In this document: in pieces, positions 34,121 through 42,255 of the stretch
Layout: every line of letters starts with the position of its first letter
How positions within the stretch are numbered: position 1 is the first letter of the stretch
Source: DASZIT01 sp036268775
GTDB lineage: Bacteria; Actinomycetota; Acidimicrobiia; Acidimicrobiales; RAAP-2
Direction of reading: 5' to 3'
NCBI GenBank assembly: GCA_036268775.1
Contig: DATATM010000035.1
Span: 1-64,000 of the forward strand
Length of the DNA: 64,000 bases
Made by a program: the position numbers and the translations under genes
The notes under the pieces: model-generated
What the model was told of the DNA's origin: nothing
Databases searched by the model: none
What the model saw: the letters and a program-made list of their open reading frames with translations, nothing else

Positions 34121-35242
34121 TCAGACGGTGACACCCTCCTGCAGGCGATCGGTCGCCTCGATGTACTCCTCGACCATGCTGAAGACCACGTCTCGGGCCT
34201 TCCGCACCACCGTGGCTCGGCCGATGACCTGGCCGCAGGGATTGAAGTTGACGTCGCGGGCCTGCTCCGGATAGCGGTGGCCCCGGGAGACGGCCTCGAT
34301 GGCCACCATCATCTGCAGCGGCATCGGCAACGGCCCCGGCGAATCCTCCCCTTCCCACGCCTCGGTCCAGTCGTTCTTGAGCATCCGGCACGGCTTTCCG
34401 GTGAACGACCGGGACCGTACGGTGTCCCGGCTGGAAGCGGCCAGATAGGTCTCCATCTGCCGGGGCGGGATATCGGCTTCCTCCACCGTCAACCACAAGG
34501 TGCCGGACCACACGCCTTGCGCCCCGAGGGCCAGGGCCGCCGCCATCTGCCGGCCGCTCCCGACGCCGCCGGCGGCCAGCACCGGGATCGGCGCCACCGC
34601 GTCGACCACCTCGGGCCAGAGCACGATGCTCCCGACATCCCCGGTGTGACCTCCACCCTCCGAGCCCTGGCAGACGATGAAGTCGAGCCCGGCGGCTTTG
34701 TGGCTGAGCGCATGCTTGACCGACCCGGCCAGAGCGCCAACCATCAGCCCGGCACCCTGGATCCGTTCGACGACGTCGGGCGGAGGGGTGCCGAGGGCGT
34801 TGGCGATGAGCTTCACCTTCGGATGGCGCAGGGCGACATCGATCAATCCGGCGGCGTGGGCGGCGGTCCAACCGATCATGCCGTTGGGTTGACGCTCGCC
34901 CTCGGGGATCTCCGGCACGCCGTGATCGGCCAGGATCTTGAGGGCGAACTCCTTGTGCTGGGGTGGGACCAGCCCTCGGATCTGGGCCTCGAGTGCCTCG
35001 GGGTCCATCTCGTCCATGCCCTCGTACTTGGCGGGGATGACGATGTCGACGCCGTAGGGATGATCACCGATGTGCTCGTCGATCCAGGTGAGCTCCACTT
35101 CGAGCTGCTCCGGACTGAAGCCGATGGCTCCGAGCACCCCGATGCCCCCGGCATTGGAGACGGCGGCCACCACGTCGCGACAGTGGGTGAAGGCGAAGAT
35201 CGGGAATTCGATGCCCAGCTTTTGGCGGATCTCGGTATTCAT
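34121..35242 (-). CDS. nitronate monooxygenase-family flavoprotein
   Basis: 373-residue FMN TIM-barrel of the 2-nitropropane dioxygenase/nitronate monooxygenase family. Signatures: FTHCRDVVAAVSNAGGIGVLGA at the N-terminus (flavin loop, AGGIGVLGA), QGSEGGGHTGD, and VLAAGGVGSGRQMAAALALG, the phosphate-binding strand. GAGAGG lies upstream. It follows the TetR gene by 8 bp in the same direction, so it is likely the regulator's operon partner and co-regulated. Substrate (alkyl nitronates or other) uncertain. Confidence 0.87.
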   Translation of the reverse strand: MNTEIRQKLGIEFPIFAFTHCRDVVAAVSNAGGIGVLGAIGFSPEQLEVELTWIDEHIGDHPYGVDIVIPAKYEGMDEMDPEALEAQIRGLVPPQHKEFALKILADHGVPEIPEGERQPNGMIGWTAAHAAGLIDVALRHPKVKLIANALGTPPPDVVERIQGAGLMVGALAGSVKHALSHKAAGLDFIVCQGSEGGGHTGDVGSIVLWPEVVDAVAPIPVLAAGGVGSGRQMAAALALGAQGVWSGTLWLTVEEADIPPRQMETYLAASSRDTVRSRSFTGKPCRMLKNDWTEAWEGEDSPGPLPMPLQMMVAIEAVSRGHRYPEQARDVNFNPCGQVIGRATVVRKARDVVFSMVEEYIEATDRLQEGVTV

Positions 35243-35250
35243 GGGAGCGG

Positions 35251-35976
35251 TTACCTCTCTCTGTGGGTTGATGTCTGAAGGGTCGGGGTCGGGTCGGACG
35301 ATGGGTCGGACGTAGACGGAAGGGTGGCGGGCTTCGAGCGTGAGGCGTCCGGGCCGGAGCTCGTCGACGGCGAAGGCGGGGACGTCATGCCCATCAAGGC
35401 GGCGAGTCCGATGACGGCCAGGTCACCGCTCACCGAATCGGGCTCGATGCGGCGCTGCATCTCCAGGCCGGTGAGGAGGGCCTTGACCAGGGTGGCGAGG
35501 GCGTCCGGATCCGCCACTGGCTCCACCCCCACCTTCGACGCCCAGCGGGACAGTTCCTGACCGCTCCGGCGGCGGGCTTCGGCATCCCGGGCCCGGAGGG
35601 CACTGGCCACCTCGGGGTCGCGGGCGGCCCGCAGCCAGAGTTCGTGTTCGAGCAGCGACCAACGATCCGAGTCGGTCCCGGGATTGTCGCCGATGTTGTC
35701 CCACACCGCCGCCAATTGCCCGAGCGGGGAGTCGGTGATAGCGACCTCGGCGAACAGCACAGTCAGGACCGACTCCTTCCAGGCATCCAGCACCGCCAAC
35801 AGCAGCCCCTGCTTGGATCCGAAGTGGGCGTAGACCGCGCCCGAGGTCCGACCGGCGGCTTCCGCCACCGCATCCACCGAGACTCCGTCGATCCCATGGT
35901 CGGCGAACAGATCCGCCCCGGCGGCCAACAGGCGCGCCCGGGTTTCGGCCTTCCGTTCCGCTTGGGTTTGGGCCAT
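35251..35976 (-). CDS. TetR-family transcriptional regulator
   Basis: 241-residue repressor. The DNA-binding domain occupies about residues 5-55 (RARLLAAGADLFADHGIDG, VDAVAEAAGRTSGAVYAHF). The ligand domain follows to about residue 190, then a Ser/Pro/Thr-rich tail. AGAGGAG precedes ATG 35976; the frame extending to 36060 crosses the likely operator and is rejected. It probably represses itself with the nitronate monooxygenase gene and perhaps the divergent aldehyde dehydrogenase. Confidence 0.88.
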   Translation of the reverse strand: MAQTQAERKAETRARLLAAGADLFADHGIDGVSVDAVAEAAGRTSGAVYAHFGSKQGLLLAVLDAWKESVLTVLFAEVAITDSPLGQLAAVWDNIGDNPGTDSDRWSLLEHELWLRAARDPEVASALRARDAEARRRSGQELSRWASKVGVEPVADPDALATLVKALLTGLEMQRRIEPDSVSGDLAVIGLAALMGMTSPPSPSTSSGPDASRSKPATLPSTSDPSSDPTPTLQTSTHRER

Positions 35977-36019
35977 CTCGCTCCTCTGGTCGCCGGGGAG
36001 ACACTCCTCGGCAAAACCG

Positions 36020-36047
36020 GTTACATACTGGACACTACATATGTAAC
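36020..36047. promoter_or_regulatory. perfect 8-bp inverted repeat, candidate TetR operator
   Basis: GTTACATA (36020-36027), 12-nt spacer, TATGTAAC (36040-36047), with a nested ACATATGT palindrome at 36038-36045. It lies between the divergent TetR gene and aldehyde dehydrogenase, 43 bp upstream of the TetR start. Confidence 0.6.
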
Positions 36048-36121
36048 GGATCCTATGCAACCGGATGGCAGCCGGCTTCGTCCGGACCCCACCGGCGATG
36101 TAGCCGCGGCCGACGGACGCG

Positions 36122-36127
36122 TATGCT
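36122..36127 (+). promoter_or_regulatory. probable -10 box of the aldehyde dehydrogenase gene
   Basis: TATGCT, 31 nt before the GTG start at 36159, leaving a short leader that holds the GGGGGA ribosome site. No good -35 seen. Confidence 0.3.
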
Positions 36128-36158
36128 GAGCCAACTGACGTCTACCAGGGGGATCACC

Positions 36159-37592
36159 GTGGCTAATCCGGAACCGATCGTGCGTGACCGTTTGTACATA
36201 GGCGGGAAGTGGGTGGAGTCCACCGGATCCGGCACCATCGATGTCATCGACTCCACCACCGAAGCGGTGATGGGCACCATCCCGGAAGGATCGACCAAGG
36301 ACGTCGACCTGGCCGTGGCCGCGGCCCGGGCCGCCTTCCCGGCCTGGGCGGCCACTCCAGTGGAGGAGCGCACCGCGCTGCTGACCCAGATCAGCCAAGA
36401 GCTCGGCACCCGGATGGACGAATTGGCCGATCTCATCACCCACGAGGTGGGCATGCCCCACATGCTCTCCAAGCTGGTCCAGGTGGGGCTGCCGATGTCG
36501 ACCTTCGGTTCGATGGCTCCGGTAGCCGCCGACTTCACCTGGGAGCAGACGGTCGGCAACTCCCTCATCGTCCGCGAGCCGATCGGGGTGGTGGGGGCGA
36601 TCACGCCATGGAACTACCCACTCCACCAGATCGCCGCCAAGGTGGCGCCGGCGCTGGCTGCCGGGTGCACGGTGGTGTTGAAGCCCAGCGAAGTGGCGCC
36701 GCTGAACGCCTTCGTGCTGGCCGAAGTATTCGAGAAGGTGGGCGTGCCCGCCGGGGTGTTCAACCTGGTGTCCGGGAACGGGCCGGTGGTGGGCGAGGCG
36801 ATTGCCGCCCACCCCGACGTGGACATGGTGTCGTTCACCGGTTCCACCCGGGCCGGCAAGCGGGTTTCGGAAGTGGCGTCGGGCACCGTCAAGCGGGTGG
36901 CCCTCGAGCTCGGTGGCAAGTCGGCCAACGTCATCCTGGAGGATGCCGATCTGGCCAAGGCGGTGCCCGATGGGATCCAGAAGTGCTATCTCAACTCGGG
37001 ACAGACCTGCAGCGCCTTGACCCGGATGCTGGTTCCCCGGGAGCGGCTGGCCGAAGTCGAGGAGCTGGCGGTGGCCGCCGCCGAGGCATTCACGCCCGGC
37101 GACCCGTTCGACCCCGCCAGCCGGCTCGGGCCACTGGTGTCCAGCACCCAACGCGACCGGGTCCGCAACTTCATCGACAAGGGAGTGGGGGAGGGGGCAA
37201 CCCTGCTTACCGGGGGGGCGGAATCCCCCGAGGGCCTGGAGTCGGGTTTCTTCGTGAAGCCGACCGTCTTCAGCGGGGTGACCCGGGACATGACCATCGC
37301 CCGGGAAGAGATCTTCGGTCCGGTGCTCTCGATCATCCCCTACGACTCCGAGGAAGAGGCCATCGACATCGCCAATGACTCCGAGTACGGATTGGCCGGG
37401 GGTGTGTGGTCAGGGGATGCCGACCGCGCCAAGGCGGTGGCTCGCCGGCTCCGCACCGGCCAGGTGGAGGTGAACGGCGGCGGGTTCAACCCGTTGGCGC
37501 CCTTCGGTGGCTACAAGCAGTCGGGCAACGGCCGCGAATACGGCAGCTTCGGACTTGAGGAGTTCCTCGAGGTGAAGGCCATGCAGCTGTAA
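36159..37592 (+). CDS. NAD(P)-dependent aldehyde dehydrogenase
   Basis: 477-residue ALDH. The general base Glu250 is in ALELGGKSANVIL and the catalytic Cys284 in NSGQTCSALTRM; TPWNYPLHQIAAKVAPALAAG and the FTGSTRAGK NAD loop are intact. The substrate class is not certain, though similarity is to broad-range aldehyde/betaine-type enzymes. I choose GTG 36159, preceded by AGGGGGAT, over ATG 36123, which has no ribosome site and coincides with a -10-like box. Confidence 0.9.
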   Translation: MANPEPIVRDRLYIGGKWVESTGSGTIDVIDSTTEAVMGTIPEGSTKDVDLAVAAARAAFPAWAATPVEERTALLTQISQELGTRMDELADLITHEVGMPHMLSKLVQVGLPMSTFGSMAPVAADFTWEQTVGNSLIVREPIGVVGAITPWNYPLHQIAAKVAPALAAGCTVVLKPSEVAPLNAFVLAEVFEKVGVPAGVFNLVSGNGPVVGEAIAAHPDVDMVSFTGSTRAGKRVSEVASGTVKRVALELGGKSANVILEDADLAKAVPDGIQKCYLNSGQTCSALTRMLVPRERLAEVEELAVAAAEAFTPGDPFDPASRLGPLVSSTQRDRVRNFIDKGVGEGATLLTGGAESPEGLESGFFVKPTVFSGVTRDMTIAREEIFGPVLSIIPYDSEEEAIDIANDSEYGLAGGVWSGDADRAKAVARRLRTGQVEVNGGGFNPLAPFGGYKQSGNGREYGSFGLEEFLEVKAMQL

Positions 37593-37614
37593 CTGCCCTG
37601 GCCTGGCGGCTCCG

Positions 37615-38880
37615 CTAGCCGGAGACCGGGCGACGGAGATTGGTCTCCGGGCCCCAGGCCAGAAAGACCGGGTCGGCGGCGGCCAGCCGCCAACCCCCGT
37701 CGGCCGACGTCTGGCCCCGACTGGTGGAAATCTGGATGAGGTTGCCCAACCGGTCGGCGGCCCCGGTGGCCTGGTCCAGGGCCGAGAACGCCGCCACGAT
37801 CCGCCCCCCGGGACGCAACCGGGCCAGCGCGGCGTCGAGGACGTCCAGCCCGCCGCCGCCCACGAACACCCGGTCCGGGTCCGGCAGCCCGACGCAGGCC
37901 TCGGGGGCATGGGCGTGGACGACCCGGACGTCGGCCCCGAAGCTGGCGGCGTTGGCGGTGATGCGCATCGCCTCGGCGTCGCGCTCCTCGATGGCGAAGG
38001 TGGTGATCCCGGGACAGAGGACGGCGGCTTCCACCGCCACACTGCCGTTGCCGGCCCCCACGTCCCACAACACCCCGGTGGCGGGAAGGGACAGCTTCCC
38101 GAGCGCCACCGCCCGGACCTCCGCCTCGGTCACCAGCCCGTCGGCATGGGCATAGGCGCGGTCGGGGAGTCCCCAGGCCATGGGCTTGGCGCCGGCATCG
38201 GCCCCGCCCCACCCGGCGATCGGCCGGCCGGCCGGGCCCACCAGGATCACCACCGAGAAGGGGTCCCAGCTGCCGGTGGCGAGCTCGTGGAGCCCGACCA
38301 CCGTCACCGATTCGTCTGGATAGCCGAGGCGGCTGCACACCGCCACCAGGTCCACCGCCGCCCTGGCGGCCACCAGGGCCTGCCCCACCGCTTCGGGGGG
38401 TGCCTCGACCGAGGTGAGCACGGCCGCTTTCCGGGCCAGACGGATGGCCCGGATCGCGTCGGAGAGAGGCCGCCCGCCGATGGCCACCACCGCGGCGTCC
38501 TCCCAGGGGAGGGCCAGGCGGGCGAAGGCCAACGACACCGAGGTGGTGACCGGGAGCACGTGGAGATAGCGCCGGTCGATCACCCGCACCAGCGGGCCGA
38601 CGATGCCGAAGAAGCCGGGGTCGCCGGAGACGACGATGCAGACCGGGATCCCTTCCCGGGAGGCGGACGCCACCCGGCGACAGGCGTCATCGACGTCATC
38701 CCCGATCTCGACGGTCGGAGTCTCCTGGCTGGAAGCCCCGGGTTGGACCCCCGACCACTTCCTCAGGCTCTCGAGCTGTCGGCGCCCGCCCAGGATCAGC
38801 TCGGCCGACGCCAGGGCGGCCCGGCCCTCGTCCCCGACCGCCTCGAAGGCGTGACCGGACAGCCCGATGACGGTCACCAT
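37615..38880 (-). CDS. cobL: precorrin-6Y C5,15-methyltransferase (CbiE-CbiT fusion)
   Basis: 421-residue cobalamin-pathway enzyme that methylates C5 and C15 and decarboxylates precorrin-6Y. The N-terminal CbiE half (about 1-205) opens VTVIGLSGHAF and has VSGDPGFFGIVG; the CbiT half (about 225-400) has the SAM site LWDVGAGNGSVAVEAA. No other cob genes are in the window and I see no B12 riboswitch upstream. The ATG at 38880 is preferred; a GTG at 38952 extends the frame by 24 residues but overlaps a possible leader peptide. Confidence 0.9.
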   Translation of the reverse strand: MVTVIGLSGHAFEAVGDEGRAALASAELILGGRRQLESLRKWSGVQPGASSQETPTVEIGDDVDDACRRVASASREGIPVCIVVSGDPGFFGIVGPLVRVIDRRYLHVLPVTTSVSLAFARLALPWEDAAVVAIGGRPLSDAIRAIRLARKAAVLTSVEAPPEAVGQALVAARAAVDLVAVCSRLGYPDESVTVVGLHELATGSWDPFSVVILVGPAGRPIAGWGGADAGAKPMAWGLPDRAYAHADGLVTEAEVRAVALGKLSLPATGVLWDVGAGNGSVAVEAAVLCPGITTFAIEERDAEAMRITANAASFGADVRVVHAHAPEACVGLPDPDRVFVGGGGLDVLDAALARLRPGGRIVAAFSALDQATGAADRLGNLIQISTSRGQTSADGGWRLAAADPVFLAWGPETNLRRPVSG

Positions 38881-38926
38881 CCCCGGCGGGCGGGTGGGGG
38901 TGGCGCCCGGATGGGCCGGGGTCCGG

Positions 38927-38974
38927 TCAGGGCTGGGCAACGGGCTGCGCACCTTCGATGTCGGCGGTCGGCAT
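38927..38974 (-). CDS. possible 15-residue leader peptide upstream of cobL
   Basis: ATG 38974 to TGA 38927 encodes MPTADIEGAQPVAQP. TACCAT (38983-38988) lies 8 nt upstream on the minus strand, so it could be translated from a leaderless or near-leaderless mRNA. It ends 46 nt before the cobL start. Very short, no homology known to me; a chance frame is quite possible. Confidence 0.2.
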   Translation of the reverse strand: MPTADIEGAQPVAQP

Positions 38975-38991
38975 GATCGACGATGGTACCG

Positions 38992-39037
38992 CCGGTCGGG
39001 GTGGGTTCCTCCCCGCCGGAGGGGCAGCCCCGACCGG
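38992..39037 (-). terminator. nested hairpin after the SnoaL-like gene
   Basis: Outer arms CCGGTCGGGG (38992-39001) and CCCCGACCGG (39028-39037) pair perfectly over 10 bp; an inner CCTCC-CCGCC-GGAGG stem occupies 39008-39022. It starts 9 nt after the stop of the minus-strand SnoaL-like gene and ends just before the presumed cobL promoter. No U tract, so a Rho-independent-like or processing structure. Confidence 0.5.
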
Positions 39038-39045
39038 GTGTGGGA

Positions 39046-39423
39046 CTAGCGGAAGCTGAGGCTGGCGTCGTCCCAGTAGGCGCGGACCGAGGTGAACAGG
39101 CCGTCCTCGCCGGCCTCGAAGACCTCGATGCCGTCGATGACCATGGTGGCCCCGCCGGTCTCCACCGCGATCTCGAAATCGATGGCCACGTTGTCGGCGC
39201 AGGTGTGGATGGCCTTGGCGGTGAAGGTCCAGGTATCACTGGCCCCGATACCGCTCTCGAAGAACGCCACGATGGCGGCGCGGCCGACGTTGGGCGGATT
39301 GGAGACCGGGTCGTGGTGGTGGGCGTCTTCGGTGAACTGGGCGGCGATGGCGTTGGCATCCCGGGAGTTGACCGCGTGTACGTACTCGGTGATCCGGTGG
39401 CGAAGCTGGTCAGGGGTGGGCAT
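39046..39423 (-). CDS. SnoaL/NTF2-like protein, steroid isomerase type
   Basis: 125-residue alpha+beta barrel of the nuclear transport factor 2 superfamily (LRHRITEYVHAVNSRDANAI, then FTEDAHHHDPVSNPPNVGR and AIVAFFESGI). The DPVSNPP segment and length match the limonene-epoxide hydrolase/ketosteroid isomerase-like subgroup; catalytic identity is unclear. GAGGAGG precedes ATG 39423. It lies 60 bp downstream of inhA on the same strand and is probably co-transcribed. The open frame continuing to 40326 is an artefact. Confidence 0.78.
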   Translation of the reverse strand: MPTPDQLRHRITEYVHAVNSRDANAIAAQFTEDAHHHDPVSNPPNVGRAAIVAFFESGIGASDTWTFTAKAIHTCADNVAIDFEIAVETGGATMVIDGIEVFEAGEDGLFTSVRAYWDDASLSFR

Positions 39424-39482
39424 GTCGACCTCCTCGGACGTCGGGTTTGCCGACCGCGCCACCCGGGGTGGCGGTGGAGGGG

Positions 39483-40271
39483 TCAGGCACCGACGGCATG
39501 GACGCCCCCGTCGACGTGCACCACCTCTCCGGTGGTCATCGGGAAGTAGTCCGACATCAGGGCCACACAGGCCCGCGCCACCACCTCGGTATCCAGGACA
39601 TCCCAGCCGAGGGGGGCTCGTTCGGACCAGGTGTCCTCGAAGGCGCTGAAGCCGGGTATCGACTTGGCCGCCATCGTCTTGACCGGTCCGGCCGCCACCA
39701 GGTTCACCCGCACCTTCTCGGGCCCGAGGTCCCGGGCCAGATAGCGGGACAGCGATTCGAGGGCGGCCTTGGAGACCCCCATCCAGTCGTAAGCGGGCCA
39801 GGCCACGGTGGCGTCGAAGTCGAGCCCGACGATCGAGGCGCCCGGCCGGCCGGCCTGTCCGGCCGCCGCCAGCAACGGACGGAAGGCCTCGGCCAAAGCC
39901 TTCAAGGAGTAGGTGGAGACATGGAGGGCGACCTGGACCTGTTCCCATTGGGCCTGAAAGATGTCGCCCCCCAGGCATTCCGGCGGCGCGTAGCCGATGG
40001 AATGGAGCAGACCGTCGAGACGGTCCCACCGGGTGGCCAGCGACGCCGCCGCTTCCGCCAGCTGTTCCGGATGGGTGACGTCGATCTCCAGCACGTCGGC
40101 CTCCACCGCCAATTTCCGAGCGGTCCGGCGGGTGAGGGACAACCCCCGTCCGGCCCCGGACAGGATGACCTCCGCCCCTTCCTCTTGCGCCTTGCGGGCC
40201 ACCGCGAAGGCCAGCGAGGCATCGGTCAACACCCCGGTGACCAGGATCCGTTTTCCGTCGAGCAGTCCCAT
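39483..40271 (-). CDS. fabI: enoyl-[acyl-carrier-protein] reductase, InhA type
   Basis: 262-residue NADH-dependent reductase completing each fatty-acid elongation cycle. The start GLLDGKRILVTGVLTDASLA and GASIVGLDF-x-ATVAWPAYDWMG closely follow mycobacterial InhA. Catalytic Tyr161 and Lys168 (YDWMGVSK) are present; VNLVAAGPVKT and APLGWDV close the NAD site. No FabG/MabA gene is adjacent. Divergent from npdG; TAACCT (40281-40286, minus strand) 9 nt upstream is a possible -10. A TTGC-N4-GCAA box lies in the shared promoter. Confidence 0.92.
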   Translation of the reverse strand: MGLLDGKRILVTGVLTDASLAFAVARKAQEEGAEVILSGAGRGLSLTRRTARKLAVEADVLEIDVTHPEQLAEAAASLATRWDRLDGLLHSIGYAPPECLGGDIFQAQWEQVQVALHVSTYSLKALAEAFRPLLAAAGQAGRPGASIVGLDFDATVAWPAYDWMGVSKAALESLSRYLARDLGPEKVRVNLVAAGPVKTMAAKSIPGFSAFEDTWSERAPLGWDVLDTEVVARACVALMSDYFPMTTGEVVHVDGGVHAVGA

Positions 40272-40314
40272 GGGGTTGCGAGGTTACCGCCCGCCAACTT
40301 TGCCGGGGGAACGG

Positions 40315-40326
40315 TTGCATGTGCAA
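40315..40326. promoter_or_regulatory. TTGC-N4-GCAA box between fabI and npdG
   Basis: TTGC-ATGT-GCAA, 11 nt before the npdG start. With its flanking G it differs by one base from the box at 49758-49770 (GTTGCGTGTGCAA), suggesting the same MarR-type regulator binds both. Confidence 0.45.
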
Positions 40327-40337
40327 AGGTAAGGACC

Positions 40338-40997
40338 ATGCGCGTCGGAATCTTTGGAGGCACCGGTCCTGCCGGTCGAGGACTGGCGGTGCGTCTGGCG
40401 GCCGGTGGCGCCGAGGTGGTCATCGGGTCCCGCGACGCCGACCGGGCGGCGGCGGTGGCCGAGGAGCTGGCCAAGCGATGGCCCGATCATCACCTCGACC
40501 TGGCGGGGGCTTCCAACGAAGACACCGCCTCCTGCGAGATGGTGGTGGTGGCCACCCCCTGGGACGGGGCTATCGCCACCGTGAAGCCCCTCACCAAAGC
40601 GCTGGCCGGCAAGGTGGTGGTGTCGATGGCCAACGCCCTAGTCAAGGAAGGTCGGGAATTCCTGGCCCTGGTGCCGCCCCGCGGTTCGGTGGCAGCATCG
40701 ATCCAGGCGGCGTTACCCGAGTCGTTGGTGTCGGCGTCCCTCCACCACCTCCCCGCTTCGGAGATGGAAAAACTGACCACGCCGCTGGTTGCCGACGTAT
40801 TGGTCTGTTCGGACCACCTCCAGGCCACCGCGGCCACCACCGCAATGATCGACAGCATCGAGGGGCTGCGGGGCATCGATGCCGGCAGTCTGTCCCAGGC
40901 CGCCCCGATCGAGGCATTCACCGCGGTGCTGATCACCGTGAATATTCGGCACAAGGCGCACACGACGTTGCGCCTGGGCGGCTACGGGGAGCACTGA
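40338..40997 (+). CDS. npdG: NADPH-dependent F420 reductase
   Basis: 219-residue Rossmann protein exchanging hydride between NADP(H) and coenzyme F420. The N-terminal nucleotide loop is VGIFGGTGPAGRGLAVRLA, followed by VVIGSRDADRA, where the Ser-Arg pair favours NADP, then VVVATPWDG. The C-terminal half ends in a short HKAHTTLRLGG region. Provides F420H2 for enzymes like the Ddn-type protein at 27855. AAGG sits before the ATG. Confidence 0.88.
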   Translation: MRVGIFGGTGPAGRGLAVRLAAGGAEVVIGSRDADRAAAVAEELAKRWPDHHLDLAGASNEDTASCEMVVVATPWDGAIATVKPLTKALAGKVVVSMANALVKEGREFLALVPPRGSVAASIQAALPESLVSASLHHLPASEMEKLTTPLVADVLVCSDHLQATAATTAMIDSIEGLRGIDAGSLSQAAPIEAFTAVLITVNIRHKAHTTLRLGGYGEH

Positions 40998-41014
40998 ATG
41001 GTGACGTCCGACCG

Positions 41015-42157
41015 GTGATCCAGCTGTACGACTCGGCCCGGAGAGAGGTGGCTCCGCTGGAAGTGGGGCCGGTGGTCACCCTCTATTCCTGTGGGATCAC
41101 CCCTTACGACTCCGCCCATCTCGGCCACGCCCAGGTCTACCTGACTTTCGACATCCTCCAGCGGCGCCTCCGGGACCTCGGCCACGAGACCCGCTGCGTT
41201 CGCAACGTCACCGACGTCGACGACGACATCCTGCGCAAGGCCCGGGAGCTCGGCGTCCACTATCTGGATCTGGCCGCCGAGGAGATCGCCCAGTTCGACG
41301 CCGATATGGCCTCCCTCGGCCTCATCCCGGCGTGGTCGGAGCCCCGGGCCACCTCGGCCATCGCCGACATCCTCACCCTGGTGGGATCGGTGCTCAACTC
41401 CGGCCACGCCTACCAGGCCGGTGGGGGTGTCTACTTCGATGTCACCACCTTCTCCGACTTCGGAAAACTGAGCCATCTGGGCGAATCGGCCATGCTGGAG
41501 CTGGCCGCCGAGAACGGCGGCAACCCCGACGATCCCAACAAACGCCACCCTCTCGACTTCATCCTCTGGCAGCCGGCGCTTCCCGACGAGCCCTCCTGGG
41601 AGTCCCGGTGGGGGCCGGGGCGGCCGGGTTGGCATATCGAGTGCTCCGCCCTCGCCCTCCGGGAGCTGGGGGAGACACTCGACGTCCACGGCGGCGGCCG
41701 TGACCTCATCTTCCCCCATCACGAGTCCGAGACCGCCCAGTCGGAATCGGTGACCGGCCACCAGTTCGTGCGCCACTGGCTGCATGTGGGGTTGGTGGGA
41801 TTGGACGGGACCAAGATGTCGAAATCGCTCGGGAACCTGGTGTTCGTGGGCGACCTGCTGAAAACCTGGGAGGCGGCCGCCGTCCGGCTGGCCTTGCTCG
41901 ACCACCACTACCGCACCGACTGGGAGTGGACTTCGGCGGACATGCCCGCCGCCGCCGCCCGGTTGGAGCGATGGCGGGCAGCTGGGGCCCCACTCGCCGG
42001 CGATGACGACGTCGACTCCGGACTCGAGGCGGTCCGCTCCCGGCTCGACGACGATCTCGACACCCCCGGTGCGCTCCAGGCCCTCGACGACGAGGCGGCG
42101 GCCGGCCGTAGCGTGGTCCGGGGAGCTGCCCTCCTCGGAGTATCCGTTACGGTATAG
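41015..42157 (+). CDS. mshC: mycothiol ligase MshC (cysteine:GlcN-Ins ligase)
   Basis: 380-residue class I synthetase-fold enzyme that joins cysteine to GlcN-inositol in mycothiol synthesis. It has CGITPYDSAHLGHA, the MshC form of the HIGH region (cysteinyl-tRNA synthetases read CGPTVYD), HIECSALAL for the zinc, FPHHESE and KMSKSLGN. It lacks the long C-terminal anticodon-binding region of CysS. The GTG at 41015 (giving IQLYDSARREV after Met) is the best start, 18 nt after npdG, though no strong ribosome site is seen. CysS2-like annotation is the alternative. Confidence 0.83.
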   Translation: MIQLYDSARREVAPLEVGPVVTLYSCGITPYDSAHLGHAQVYLTFDILQRRLRDLGHETRCVRNVTDVDDDILRKARELGVHYLDLAAEEIAQFDADMASLGLIPAWSEPRATSAIADILTLVGSVLNSGHAYQAGGGVYFDVTTFSDFGKLSHLGESAMLELAAENGGNPDDPNKRHPLDFILWQPALPDEPSWESRWGPGRPGWHIECSALALRELGETLDVHGGGRDLIFPHHESETAQSESVTGHQFVRHWLHVGLVGLDGTKMSKSLGNLVFVGDLLKTWEAAAVRLALLDHHYRTDWEWTSADMPAAAARLERWRAAGAPLAGDDDVDSGLEAVRSRLDDDLDTPGALQALDDEAAAGRSVVRGAALLGVSVTV

Positions 42158-42255
42158 CTCCGGCTCCCGCGGCTCGAGGTCGGGCGGAGATCCGTGGAAT
42201 CCAGCCGCGATTTCGAGCAATCCAGCCCAAGCAGCACCGAGCAGAAAGGCATCCC

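Noticed and set aside
38881..39045. Cobalamin riboswitch upstream of cobL
   Set aside because: I see only a terminator-like hairpin and no B12-box-like conserved core.
40319..41014. N-terminal extension of the mshC frame
   Set aside because: Lies inside npdG in another frame and has arginine/glycine-rich shadow composition.
41015..42157. Cysteinyl-tRNA synthetase as the identity of this gene
   Set aside because: The signature is CGITPYD-x2-HLGHA rather than CGPTVYD, and the C-terminal tRNA-binding part of CysS is missing; MshC fits better.
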